This document shows positions 15,461 to 25,586 of a stretch of 64,000 nt of DNA, piece after piece. The position numbers and the translations under genes were made by a program. The stretch comes from Sphingomonas sp. Mn802worker. Its GTDB lineage: Bacteria > Pseudomonadota > Alphaproteobacteria > Sphingomonadales > Sphingomonadaceae. Each line of letters begins with the position of its first letter. Within the stretch, counting starts at the first letter, position 1. The stretch covers positions 1-64,000 of the forward strand of contig NZ_AORY01000017.1 of assembly GCF_000382485.1 (NCBI RefSeq), in the 5' to 3' direction. Below the pieces are notes generated by a model. It had not been told where the DNA came from. It ran no database searches and saw only the letters and a program-made list of their open reading frames with translations.

Positions 15461-15843
15461 TCACGACCGACGCGATCGTTCCCGAAGTTGGTCGCGGATC
15501 ATGCCCACGACACTTGCCCCGATCGCAACGGTGCTGGCGACCGCGCACGCTGCCCAGCCGTGCAGTCCCGCGAAGCTCGGATCGCCGTGCGCGGTACGCA
15601 GGCCGATCACCGCACTAGCCCAGCCAGCGATAACGAGTGCGGCGAGTACCCACCATAGAGTGCGCCGACCACGCGGCGCCGCGGTGCCGAGTACGAAGGG
15701 CAACGCAGCGGGCAGCGCAGTTGCCGCGAACCTCAGGCCCATATTCGTGCCGACACCAGTTGCCGCGCCGAGCACGATCCCGCACGTCGACGCGAGCACA
15801 CCGCCGGCGATGAGGAAGCGTCCGCGGGTCATGTCATTACGCG

Positions 15844-15847
<4 letters not shown>
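15461..15847 (-). CDS. Small multi-pass membrane protein, unknown
   Basis: 128 residues with four hydrophobic helices (about 9-30, 36-54, 60-80 and 95-115), ending in a basic tail ([11 protein letters not shown]). The GTG at 15847 overlaps the uvrB stop (GTGA), suggesting translational coupling; an ATG five codons later is the alternative start. No family recognised. Link with DNA repair is by position only. Confidence 0.6.
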
Positions 15848-18033
<2,186 letters not shown>

Positions 18034-18198
18034 ATGTTCACGATATGGGCGCTCGCACACGCGGCGTGAAGAAGCTTGGCGCGTGACAAGCTGCGCTTGG
18101 TTGACCGCGAAGACGCCCGCCCATATTGCGCAGCGTTCGCAATCAGAGTGACAGGCTTAAGGCCGTGCCGTCCGGGCGCGGTTCGAGGAAGAACAGGC

Positions 18199-19032
18199 AT
18201 GACCGACGTCCGCGCACCCCAGACCATTCCCGAGAGCAAGGCGTTCGCCAGCGTCAAGGTGAACTGGGTGCGTCACTGGAACGAGCATCTGTTCAGCTTC
18301 GCGGTCGAGCGGCCGGCGAGCCTGCGCTTCCGTTCGGGCGAGTTCGTGATGATCGGGCTGCCGGGCGAAGAAGGGTCGGACGGCAGCGCGGGCAAGCCGA
18401 TCATGCGCGCCTATTCGGTCGCGAGCCAGCATTATGCCGAGGAGCTGGAGTTCCTCTCGATCAAGGTCGAGAACGGCCCGCTGACGGGACGGCTGCAGCA
18501 GATCGTGGCGGGCGACGAAATCTATCTGGGGCGCAAACCCACCGGCACGCTGGTCACCGATGCGCTGCTGCCGGGCAAGCGGCTGTTCATGCTGTCGACC
18601 GGCACCGGCCTTGCGCCGTTCCTGAGCCTCGCGCGCGATCCCGACGTGTACACGATGTTCGACCAAGTCGTGGTGGTCCACTCGGTCCGCCGCGTCAGCG
18701 ATTTGGCGTACCACGACGAGCTTGCCGCGCGGCTGGCGGACGATCCGCTGGTGGCGGACGAGGCGGCGACACAATTCCACTATATTCCGACCGTCACGCG
18801 CGAGCCGTTCCACACCACCGGGCGCATCGACGCGCTGATGGCGGACGGCACGATGTTCGGTGATCCGATCACCGGCGACAAGTGCTTCAACCCCGAGACC
18901 GATCGCATCATGATGTGCGGGTCGATGGACATGATCCGCGATACAGCGAAGACGCTGGAGACGCTGGGGTTCGTCGAGGGTTCGAACGCCGCACCGGGCA
19001 CCTACGTGATCGAGCGCGCCTTCGTCGGGTAA
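18199..19032 (+). CDS. Ferredoxin--NADP reductase
   Basis: 277 residues, FPR-type flavoprotein exchanging electrons between NADP(H) and ferredoxin or flavodoxin. FAD-binding motif RAYSVAS at about 69-75, the stretch VENGPLTGRLQQ, NADP-binding LSTGTGLAPFLS, and the C-terminal MMCGSMDMIRD and YVIERAFVG. The ending residues after the conserved Phe match bacterial FPRs of subclass I/II. ATG at 18199 has GAGGAAGAACAGG upstream. The frame is open further upstream, but the extra segment is not family-like. Divergent from uvrB. Confidence 0.92.
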   Translation: MTDVRAPQTIPESKAFASVKVNWVRHWNEHLFSFAVERPASLRFRSGEFVMIGLPGEEGSDGSAGKPIMRAYSVASQHYAEELEFLSIKVENGPLTGRLQQIVAGDEIYLGRKPTGTLVTDALLPGKRLFMLSTGTGLAPFLSLARDPDVYTMFDQVVVVHSVRRVSDLAYHDELAARLADDPLVADEAATQFHYIPTVTREPFHTTGRIDALMADGTMFGDPITGDKCFNPETDRIMMCGSMDMIRDTAKTLETLGFVEGSNAAPGTYVIERAFVG

Positions 19033-19042
19033 CGGTCGGGCG

Positions 19043-19861
19043 CTAGAATAACCCTAGCGCCGCCACTTCCTCGGCCGGCAGGTCGATGCCGAACATCATG
19101 CTCAACCGCATGCGATAGACGCGCGGATCGGTGATTTTGGCGGCGCTGTCGGTGTTGGCGGCGCGGCGGCGATAGTCGCGGTCGGTCAGCGTCGCGAAGC
19201 CGTGCGGCAGGATGATCGACACGACCGTCACGTTGGTGAAGCGGCTTGCGGGCGCGGTCGAAGCCCAGTGGTTGCCCATCGCAAGATCGCTGTCGTGCGC
19301 CTCGTCCAGCGTGAAGCTGTACTGACGCTGCCACCCGGCGCCGGCACCGCGCCCGTCCGTGGTCGCAGGATCGCCGTCGCGCGACAGTATCCAGCCGTGT
19401 TCCGCGTCGCGCGCGAGCATGAAGCGTGCGCCATCGGGCGCCTCCGCCGTCTCGCCATCCGCCAGCCGCATGACGGGCGCGTAGCTGCCGCCGAAGCCGG
19501 CGTCGGCGATCCACTGCTCGCCAGCGATCGTCACCAGCGACAGCGTGTGAGTGAGCGGCGGCACCTCGCTTGCGCCGAGCCAGACGCGCGCGAGCAGCGG
19601 GCGCGCGGTGAAGCCGTTCGCGGCGAGCGCATCGAGGAACAGCCGGTTGTGCTCGAAACAATAGCCCCCGCGACGCGCGGTCACCAGCTTCGCGAACACC
19701 GACGCGGAATCGATCGCGACGCCGCGTCCCAGGCGAACGTCGAGATTCTCGAACGGGATTGCGAGCCGGTGCGCGCGCTGCACGCGTGCGAGCCCTTCGG
19801 CGTCGTTGGTCGGGCGCGCGGGCAGGTCGATGCGGGTGAGATAGGCGTCGAGGTCGAACAT
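19043..19861 (-). CDS. Arylamine N-acetyltransferase
   Basis: 272 residues. It transfers an acetyl group from acetyl-CoA to arylamines or hydrazines by a Cys-His-Asp triad: Cys in RRGGYCFEHN, His in PLTHTLSLV, Asp in IADAGFGG. IPFENLDVRLG near the N-terminus is also diagnostic. ATG at 19861 begins MFDLDAYLTRIDLPARP as usual for the family; the longer upstream frame overlaps the start of the M20 gene on the other strand. It is convergent with the reductase gene, 10 bases away. Physiological substrate unknown. Confidence 0.93.
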   Translation of the reverse strand: MFDLDAYLTRIDLPARPTNDAEGLARVQRAHRLAIPFENLDVRLGRGVAIDSASVFAKLVTARRGGYCFEHNRLFLDALAANGFTARPLLARVWLGASEVPPLTHTLSLVTIAGEQWIADAGFGGSYAPVMRLADGETAEAPDGARFMLARDAEHGWILSRDGDPATTDGRGAGAGWQRQYSFTLDEAHDSDLAMGNHWASTAPASRFTNVTVVSIILPHGFATLTDRDYRRRAANTDSAAKITDPRVYRMRLSMMFGIDLPAEEVAALGLF

Positions 19862-19964
19862 GCAGGTTCCGTGACGGATCGCGCGCGCGGGGGCAAGGTT
19901 CGCGATCCCCCTAGGCATCCCGATCCGTGCGGCTATGGTCGCGGACAAGAAGAGGGGAAACGTC

Positions 19965-21326
19965 ATGCGCCTGATCCACCTGCTGGCGGCTGCCGGCACG
20001 CTTGCTGCCCTGCCTGCACTAACCGCACCTGCGCTCGCCGAGCCCGATTATGCCGCCGCGGTGCGCGCCGACTACAAGCGCGATCTGGGTGCGATGTGGG
20101 ACGACTTCCACCGCAATCCCGAACTGTCATTCCGCGAGGTGCGTACCGCGGCGAAGATGGCGGCGGCGCTGCGCGCGGTACCGGGCATGACGGTGACGGA
20201 AAAGGTCGGGCAGACCGGCGTCGTCGGTGTGCTGAAGAACGGAGCCGGCCCGGTGGTGCTGTTGCGCGCCGACATGGACGGTTTGCCGGTCGAGGAGAAG
20301 TCGGGGCTCGCCAACGCCAGCCATGCGCGGCAGGTCGGCGTCGACGGGGTCGAGGCACCGGTCATGCACGCATGCGGGCACGACACACACATCACCGCGA
20401 TGGTTGCAACCGCACGGCGACTGGCGGCGCTGAAGGACCGCTGGTCCGGCACGGTCGTGTTCGTCGTGCAGCCCGCCGAGGAGCGCGTCGGGGGGGCGAA
20501 GGCGATGATCGCCGACGGGTTGTTCACGCGCTTTCCCAAGCCCGATTACGCGCTCGCCTTCCACGTCGCGGCAGGCATGGAGGCGGGGACCGTGTCAGCG
20601 TCCGAGGGCATACAATATTCGTCGTCAGACTCCGTCAACATCGACGTGCCCGGTGTCGGCGCGCACGGCGCCAGTCCGAACGAGGGGAAGGACCCGGTCT
20701 ATATGGCGTCGCAACTCGTCATCGCGCTCCAGGGCCTCATCAGCCGCGAGCGCGTACCGCTCGATCCCGGCGTCATCACGGTCGGCTCGTTCCACGCCGG
20801 GCTGAAGCATAACATCATTTCCGACATGGCGAAGCTGCAGGTGACGGTACGCGCGAACAACGAGGCCGAGCGCGCCAAGCTGCTGGAGGGGATCAAGCGC
20901 GTCGCCTACGGCGTCGGCGTGATGAACGGGATGCCGAACGACAAGATGCCGGTCGTGTCGGTCAGTGAGGGCACGCCGACGACGATCAACGATGCGGCAC
21001 TCGCGCGGCGATTGAACGCGGTGATGGTCGAGACGCTGGGGGCGAAGAACGTGCCTGCGTTTCACCAGGAGGGCATGGGCGCGGAGGACTTCGCTTATTA
21101 CGTCCAGCCGGACACCGGCGTGAAAGGCTATTATTTCGCGGTAGGCGGTTCGACCCGCACCGAGATCGAAGCGGCGGCGCACGGCGGACCCAGGATCGGT
21201 TCACATCACTCGCCCGAGTTCCGCATCGCGCCCGAGCCCGCGATCACCACCGGCGCGATCGCGATGACCGCGGCGGTGCTCGACCTGATGAAGCCGGGCG
21301 CGGCGCGGGCAGGAACCGGATCGTGA
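19965..21326 (+). CDS. Secreted M20 family amidohydrolase
   Basis: 453 residues with a Sec signal peptide (about 1-24, ending APALAEP). This is the M20D aminoacylase/carboxypeptidase type (hippurate or IAA-amino acid hydrolase-like). Metal ligands are seen in HACGHDTH, QPAEE, the His of AFHVAAGM and the C-terminal GSHHSPEF; the dimerisation insert carries GVGAHGASPNEGKDP. ATG at 19965 has AAGAGGGGAAA upstream. It is divergent from the N-acetyltransferase and overlaps the next lipoprotein gene by 4 bases. Substrate unknown. Confidence 0.92.
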   Translation: MRLIHLLAAAGTLAALPALTAPALAEPDYAAAVRADYKRDLGAMWDDFHRNPELSFREVRTAAKMAAALRAVPGMTVTEKVGQTGVVGVLKNGAGPVVLLRADMDGLPVEEKSGLANASHARQVGVDGVEAPVMHACGHDTHITAMVATARRLAALKDRWSGTVVFVVQPAEERVGGAKAMIADGLFTRFPKPDYALAFHVAAGMEAGTVSASEGIQYSSSDSVNIDVPGVGAHGASPNEGKDPVYMASQLVIALQGLISRERVPLDPGVITVGSFHAGLKHNIISDMAKLQVTVRANNEAERAKLLEGIKRVAYGVGVMNGMPNDKMPVVSVSEGTPTTINDAALARRLNAVMVETLGAKNVPAFHQEGMGAEDFAYYVQPDTGVKGYYFAVGGSTRTEIEAAAHGGPRIGSHHSPEFRIAPEPAITTGAIAMTAAVLDLMKPGAARAGTGS

Positions 21327-21850
21327 CCGGTCGCTGGCTTCTGCTGAGTGCGACGTTGCTGCTGGCGGCGTGCAGCGGCGACATCGACCTGACCAACGCG
21401 TCGATCGCGGAGGTCGCCGACGCGACCGCGAGCCTGGCGAAGCCCGAGGCAGGGCAATGGCGCACCGACACCCGTGTCGTCAGCTTCGACGCGGGCGCAG
21501 ACAGGACGCCCGCTGCCGCCGCGATCCGCGATCAGGTGGGCGACACCGCGACGACCGAGGCGTGCCTGACCGATGAGGAAGCGGGCAAGCCGCTGTTCGG
21601 CGACCTGTCGACGGCCGCGGGCGCGAACTGCCGCTTTCGACGCTTCGCATTGAAGGGCGAGCAGCTTGATGCCGAGATGGCGTGCCGCAACACGAGTGGG
21701 GAGACGCTGACCGTCAGCCAGAAGGGGCGTTATTCGGCGAGCGCGGTCGATCTGACCGCAACGGTGCGCCGTGGCGGCATCGCGGCGCAGGCGGGCGGCA
21801 TGGTGACGCGGATCGTCGCCAGGCGCACGGGTGACTGCACGGAGCAGTGA
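21323..21850 (+). CDS. DUF3617 family lipoprotein
   Basis: 175 residues with lipobox LLAAC near residue 17. The DUF3617 pattern is visible: PEAGQWRTDTRVVSFD, TTEACLTDEEAG, CRFRRFALKGEQLDAEMACR and a beta-rich end. GTG start at 21323 overlaps the M20 stop (GTGA), so translation is likely coupled. These proteins are common in sphingomonads and have no known function. Confidence 0.8.
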   Translation: MTGRWLLLSATLLLAACSGDIDLTNASIAEVADATASLAKPEAGQWRTDTRVVSFDAGADRTPAAAAIRDQVGDTATTEACLTDEEAGKPLFGDLSTAAGANCRFRRFALKGEQLDAEMACRNTSGETLTVSQKGRYSASAVDLTATVRRGGIAAQAGGMVTRIVARRTGDCTEQ

Positions 21851-21887
21851 TCGCGCCTAGCCGGGGCGAGCGGTTTGATCCTGCGCC

Positions 21888-22400
21888 CTAGGGCAGGACG
21901 CGGCTGGTCGCGAGCGGCGTGTCGTCGAGCAGGATCGCGACGCGATTGCTTTTGTCGGGCTTGCCGCGGAACAGCTTCTTCACGCCGTCGACCATGTCGC
22001 TTGCGAGTTGCCCCGCACTGGTCGACTCGCCCGGGTTTTCGCAGCAGCTGTCGGGCGCGATCAGTTTCTGGATGCCGCGGACCAGCGCGACGCCCGGTCC
22101 GACCACGTCGACACCGGTCTGGCACCCGCCCATCCGCGCGGCGCACGGCGTTCCTTGCGCGTTCAAGGCGCCGCGGCCCGTCAGGTAGCCGTTGATCGGC
22201 ACCGGTCGATCCGACACCGCTTCGTTCGGAAGCGGCAATGTCTGCGAGGGCAGGGCATTGGCGCAGACGACTATCTCGTCGCCCTGCTTTCGCGTGCACC
22301 GCTCGTCGGGAACCGGCGCCAAAATCGATATGCGCTCGGGCACAGCGGGTAGGGGCGTGACGGCAGCGGCCGCCTGGACGGCGAAAGCGATCAGCAGCAT
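21888..22400 (-). CDS. Secreted hypothetical protein
   Basis: 170 residues with a short signal peptide (MLLIAFAVQAAAAVTPLP). The mature part is rich in cysteines (ERCTRKQGDEIVVCA, PCAARMGGCQ, DSCCENPG), consistent with disulfides in the periplasm, and ends in a basic, Asp-rich segment. The pattern of an RCxxxxGDEIVVCA segment recurs in sphingomonad secreted proteins. No function known. Convergent with the DUF3617 gene. Confidence 0.65.
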   Translation of the reverse strand: MLLIAFAVQAAAAVTPLPAVPERISILAPVPDERCTRKQGDEIVVCANALPSQTLPLPNEAVSDRPVPINGYLTGRGALNAQGTPCAARMGGCQTGVDVVGPGVALVRGIQKLIAPDSCCENPGESTSAGQLASDMVDGVKKLFRGKPDKSNRVAILLDDTPLATSRVLP

Positions 22401-22472
22401 CTTGGCCGCAGCGTGAGCGACCGCGGCGTGTACGTCAACCTTCGGCTAACCGGCTGATAGTAAAACTATGCC

Positions 22473-22667
22473 GTGAACTTCTCGCGCCTTTTTCGTAGTC
22501 GCTGGGCCGCCTTGTGGTGGGCGGGCGGCGTGATCTGGTTCGCGTACGATATTGCTGGCGAGGCCCCGACGGCGAACGGCGGCAATGCGAGCGAGATGAT
22601 CGACGCGAGCGGAGAAACCGTGAACGCGAGTGATCTGGCGATGGTGGCGAATGCGCTGGCGCCTTGA
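22473..22667 (+). CDS. Small single-pass membrane protein, unknown
   Basis: 64 residues. A basic N-terminus (NFSRLFRSRW) precedes one hydrophobic helix (about 11-27), then an Asn/Ala/Glu-rich tail that should face the periplasm. The GTG start lacks a clear Shine-Dalgarno. It is divergent from the Cys-rich secreted protein. Codon use fits the genome, but support is modest. Confidence 0.45.
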   Translation: MNFSRLFRSRWAALWWAGGVIWFAYDIAGEAPTANGGNASEMIDASGETVNASDLAMVANALAP

Positions 22668-22817
22668 GGATTGTTTGGGCTGGCCTTGGAGGCTTTAACC
22701 TTATGAACTTGTCGGGCCGGTAGAGCACGCCGGGGCGGCAGTCGCGGCGAATCCGCGCCTTGTGCGCCGGCTCCACGGCCGCTGGTCGGTCGATGGCGTC
22801 ACCTGCGTGACGCGCCT

Positions 22818-22840
22818 TGTGCGAAGCGTTGCTTCGCACA
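22818..22840. repeat. Perfect inverted repeat (hairpin)
   Basis: TGTGCGAAGC-GTT-GCTTCGCACA, a perfect 10-bp stem with a 3-base loop, 17 bases beyond the stop of the acidic protein gene. No T-tract follows on either strand. It could be a rho-dependent transcript end or a dispersed REP-like element. Confidence 0.5.
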
Positions 22841-22856
22841 TCGGTCTGGCGTCGAC

Positions 22857-23207
22857 TTACGGCCTCAGTGCCTTATCCTGTCCGTCATCAAGGTCCCCGT
22901 CTTCGGCCAGCGTGTTGTCGTCGAAGTCGTCCTGCGCTTCGTCCTCGGCGATGTCGTCCTCGTCCTCATCAGCCTCGTCGTCCTGCACGCCGACCTCGCT
23001 ATCGGTCATCTGCAGGTCGTCGGCGCTTTCCATGTCTTCATCATCCTCTTCGACGCCGAGGTCGGGGTTGATGTCGGTCATGATCGTGCCGTCGCTCGGG
23101 CCATCGCGCGTCGCTTCGAGGATCTCCGCCCGCTGCGATTCGTCATAGCCGTCCTCGTCGAAACCGTCGTCGCCGCTGCCGTGGCTGGTAACCTGATGAC
23201 CGCCCAT
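22857..23207 (-). CDS. Highly acidic low-complexity protein, probable stress protein
   Basis: 116 residues, with most of the chain Asp and Glu (for example VEEDDEDMESADD and DDEADEDEDDIAEDE). No cysteine, membrane segment or known domain; likely disordered. ATG at 23207 (MGGHQVTSHGSGDDG) has AAGGAGGCG just upstream and lies 22 bases from the predicted start point of an EcfG-type promoter, while the alternative ATG at 23225 would sit almost on that start point. The promoter suggests induction in the general stress response. Molecular role unknown. Confidence 0.75.
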   Translation of the reverse strand: MGGHQVTSHGSGDDGFDEDGYDESQRAEILEATRDGPSDGTIMTDINPDLGVEEDDEDMESADDLQMTDSEVGVQDDEADEDEDDIAEDEAQDDFDDNTLAEDGDLDDGQDKALRP

Positions 23208-23235
23208 ATTCGCCTCCTTGTTCATTCTCGCAGCG

Positions 23236-23261
23236 AACGGCGCAGCAGCGCGCCGGGTTCC
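23236..23261 (-). promoter_or_regulatory. EcfG-type general stress promoter
   Basis: On the minus strand GGAAC (23261-23257), 17 bases, then CGTT (23239-23236). This matches the alphaproteobacterial EcfG consensus GGAAC-N16/17-CGTT exactly and is correctly placed for the acidic protein gene. Confidence 0.7.
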
Positions 23262-23327
23262 GCCACGCGCTTGACCGCAGCGCCGATCCAACGTTAGTGT
23301 GTTGCAAGACTAATACGGAGATTGATC

Positions 23328-23792
23328 ATGCGCCGTTCGACCATCTTGCTCGCCGCCGCACTGGCACTCGCCGGATGTAATCGCGGCGAGGAGGGGACGC
23401 AGATCGCGGTCACCGCGAACGGCAGCGGCGGATCGATGGAAAGCGACGGGCAGGTCAAGATCGACACGCCCGCGTTCAAGGGTGCGTTCAAACTGCCGCA
23501 GATCAACCTGACGGCGGAGAGTTTCGACATCAACGGCGTCCATCTCTATCCCGACAGCAAGATCGCCGCGGTCAACGTCGACGGCACCGGCAAGGACAAG
23601 GTGACGGTGCGCTTCACCAGCCCGGCCGATCCCGCCACCGTGCGGACCTGGTTCGCCGAGCAGTTCAGGCAGGCGGGTACCGAGGTGAAAGTTGACGGCA
23701 ACACGCTGACGGGCCGTGACGACGACCAGACCTTCACCATCGACCTGTCGCCCCAAGGGCAGCAAAGCGCGGGCCTCGTCCGCATCGGATAG
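23328..23792 (+). CDS. Hypothetical lipoprotein
   Basis: 154 residues with signal peptide and lipobox LALAGC at about 14-19. The body is beta-rich (VKIDTPAFKGAFKLPQINL, DSKIAAVNVDGTGKDKVTV, DPATVRTWFAEQFRQAG) and may be a small envelope-binding domain. ATG at 23328 has ACGGAG 7 bases upstream; an in-frame TTG six bases earlier is less likely. Divergent from the acidic protein. No function known. Confidence 0.75.
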   Translation: MRRSTILLAAALALAGCNRGEEGTQIAVTANGSGGSMESDGQVKIDTPAFKGAFKLPQINLTAESFDINGVHLYPDSKIAAVNVDGTGKDKVTVRFTSPADPATVRTWFAEQFRQAGTEVKVDGNTLTGRDDDQTFTIDLSPQGQQSAGLVRIG

Positions 23793-23828
23793 ATCCACGC
23801 AGACTGGCGGTGGCGCGCGCGAGGGCTT

Positions 23829-24821
23829 ATGTCGGCCGCAACGATCAACCGGACGATTGACACCATGCTCGACACGCCTTCCGCCCAGGTTCCGACGCTC
23901 AGCCTCGCCGATCAGGCGCGCGATCCTCAAGGGTTCGCGGCCGCACTTGGGCAATCGTTCGAGCGGTTCGGCTTCGCGATTGTCGCCGATCACGGCGTGC
24001 CGCAAGATCTGATCGACCGCGCTTGGGACGAGACGCAGCAGCTGTTCGCGCTGCCCGAGGAGGAGAAGCGCGGCTATTTCGTCGAGGGCGCGGGCGGCGC
24101 GCGCGGCTATACGCCGTTCAAGACCGAGATCGCGAAGGATGCCAAGCACGTCGACCTGAAGGAGTTCTGGCACGTCGGACGCGAGCTGCCGGAGGGTCAC
24201 CGCTTTGCGGGCGAGATGGCACCGAACATCTGGCCCGCGCGGCCCGAAGGGTTCAAGGACACGTTCGTCGAACTGTTCAGCGCGTTCGACACCGCGGGCG
24301 ACAAATTGCTGTCGGCGATCGCGTTGCATCTGGGGCTCGACGCCGACTGGTTTGACCCTGCGGTGCGCGACGGCAATTCGGTGCTGCGCCTGCTCCACTA
24401 TCCGCCGATCCCGGTCGACGCGGAGGGCGTGCGCGCCGGCGCGCATGAGGACATCAACCTCATCACGCTGCTGCTTGGTGCCGAAGAGGCGGGGCTCGAA
24501 CTGCTCGACCGGCAGTCGGGTCGCTGGCTGGCGATCAAGCCGCCCGAGGGCGCGATGGTCGTCAACGTCGGTGACATGCTGCAGCGGTTGACCAACCATG
24601 TCCTGCCCTCGACCACGCACCGTGTCATCAACCCGCCGCCCGAGCGGCGTGGTCACTCGCGCTACTCGATGCCGTTCTTCCTCCACCCGGCGCCCGACTT
24701 CGTGATCGAAACGCTGCCGCAGACGATCACGGCGGAGAACCCGAACCGGTACCCCGAGCCGATCAGCGCGCAGGATTATCTGATGCAGCGGCTGGTCGAG
24801 ATTGGGTTGATCAAGAAATGA
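23829..24821 (+). CDS. Isopenicillin N synthase family 2-oxoglutarate/Fe(II) oxygenase
   Basis: 330 residues from ATG 23829, or 318 from ATG 23865 (MLDTPSAQVPTLSL), which fits the family start better; ribosome sites do not decide. DIOX_N domain at about 20-140 (ERFGFAIVADHGVP), catalytic 2OG-FeII domain at about 180-295. Metal ligands are His and Asp of AGAHEDINL and His of PSTTHRV; the 2-oxoglutarate-binding Arg is in RYSMPFF. Members oxidise varied small molecules; the substrate is unknown. It overlaps the next gene by 4 bases (ATGA). Confidence 0.9.
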   Translation: MSAATINRTIDTMLDTPSAQVPTLSLADQARDPQGFAAALGQSFERFGFAIVADHGVPQDLIDRAWDETQQLFALPEEEKRGYFVEGAGGARGYTPFKTEIAKDAKHVDLKEFWHVGRELPEGHRFAGEMAPNIWPARPEGFKDTFVELFSAFDTAGDKLLSAIALHLGLDADWFDPAVRDGNSVLRLLHYPPIPVDAEGVRAGAHEDINLITLLLGAEEAGLELLDRQSGRWLAIKPPEGAMVVNVGDMLQRLTNHVLPSTTHRVINPPPERRGHSRYSMPFFLHPAPDFVIETLPQTITAENPNRYPEPISAQDYLMQRLVEIGLIKK

Positions 24822-25060
24822 GCGATCATGGCGGGATCGTCGATGGCGACCTGCTCGTCGATCGCGATGCGACCGTGTCGGGCATCGTCAGTGGCGATGT
24901 GATCGTGGCAGCCGGATGCCGCGTGAAGGTGAGCGGTATCGTCAGCGGCGACCTGATCGCCGACGAGGGTGCCGACGTTCACCTGAGCGGGATGCTGAGC
25001 GGACGGATTATCGAGCGCGGCGGACGGATGCGCGTCACCGGCATGGTGACCGGGGGCTGA
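24818..25060 (+). CDS. Bactofilin-like mini-protein (polymer-forming repeats)
   Basis: 80 residues built of 17-18-residue repeats: VSGIVSGDVIVAAGCRVK, VSGIVSGDLIADEGADVH, LSGMLSGRIIERGGRMR, VTGMVTGG. This is the signature of a right-handed beta-helix of the bactofilin (DUF583) or polymer-forming cytoskeletal class, but much shorter than usual bactofilins (about 120-190) and without their tails. ATGA overlap with the oxygenase gene suggests coupled translation. Function is inferred only from the repeat. Confidence 0.7.
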   Translation: MSDHGGIVDGDLLVDRDATVSGIVSGDVIVAAGCRVKVSGIVSGDLIADEGADVHLSGMLSGRIIERGGRMRVTGMVTGG

Positions 25061-25067
25061 TCGCGGA

Positions 25068-25586
25068 TCAGGCGATCCGCTCTGGCACCTCATCAGCGTC
25101 GGCCTGGATCGCACTGTCGGGCGCCATCGCCTCCCACGGAAAGACGAACCAGTCCTTGGTCACCGCACGGTCGATCGTGCGCGCGCGGTAGTCGACCTGC
25201 TGCGCCGAGCCGGTGTTGTCGATCAGCGTCGCGAAGCGGACGCTGCCGGCCGTCGCGCCGGCGCGTGCGAGCATGTCGCGCAGGTGGCCGATCGTGCGTC
25301 CTGAGTCGTTGATGTCGTCGACGAACAGCAGCCGCTCGCCCGCGCGGGTGCGCGCGGCCAGGCGCGCGATCGCTTCGGCGGCGAGATCCTCGGCTTGCGA
25401 GCTGTAATCGACCGCGAGCATCGGCAGACCGCTCGCGTGGCTGAGGTACACCGCGGGGATCAGTCCGCCGCGACCGATGCCGATCAGATGGTCAGGCGAC
25501 CAGTCGGCGTCGGCGGCGAGTGCGTTGGCGAGCGAGCGGACCTGTTCGACCAGATCGGCGTGGGACAAATGCGTGAAGATCGTCAT
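25068..25586 (-). CDS. Phosphoribosyltransferase family protein
   Basis: 172 residues, type I PRTase fold. The PRPP loop is [38 protein letters not shown] is the substrate-side loop, closest to bacterial xanthine-guanine phosphoribosyltransferases. ATG at 25586 overlaps the stop of the upstream ATPase gene by 4 bases, so the two are translationally coupled. A role in purine salvage is likely but the base specificity is not determined. Confidence 0.85.
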   Translation of the reverse strand: MTIFTHLSHADLVEQVRSLANALAADADWSPDHLIGIGRGGLIPAVYLSHASGLPMLAVDYSSQAEDLAAEAIARLAARTRAGERLLFVDDINDSGRTIGHLRDMLARAGATAGSVRFATLIDNTGSAQQVDYRARTIDRAVTKDWFVFPWEAMAPDSAIQADADEVPERIA

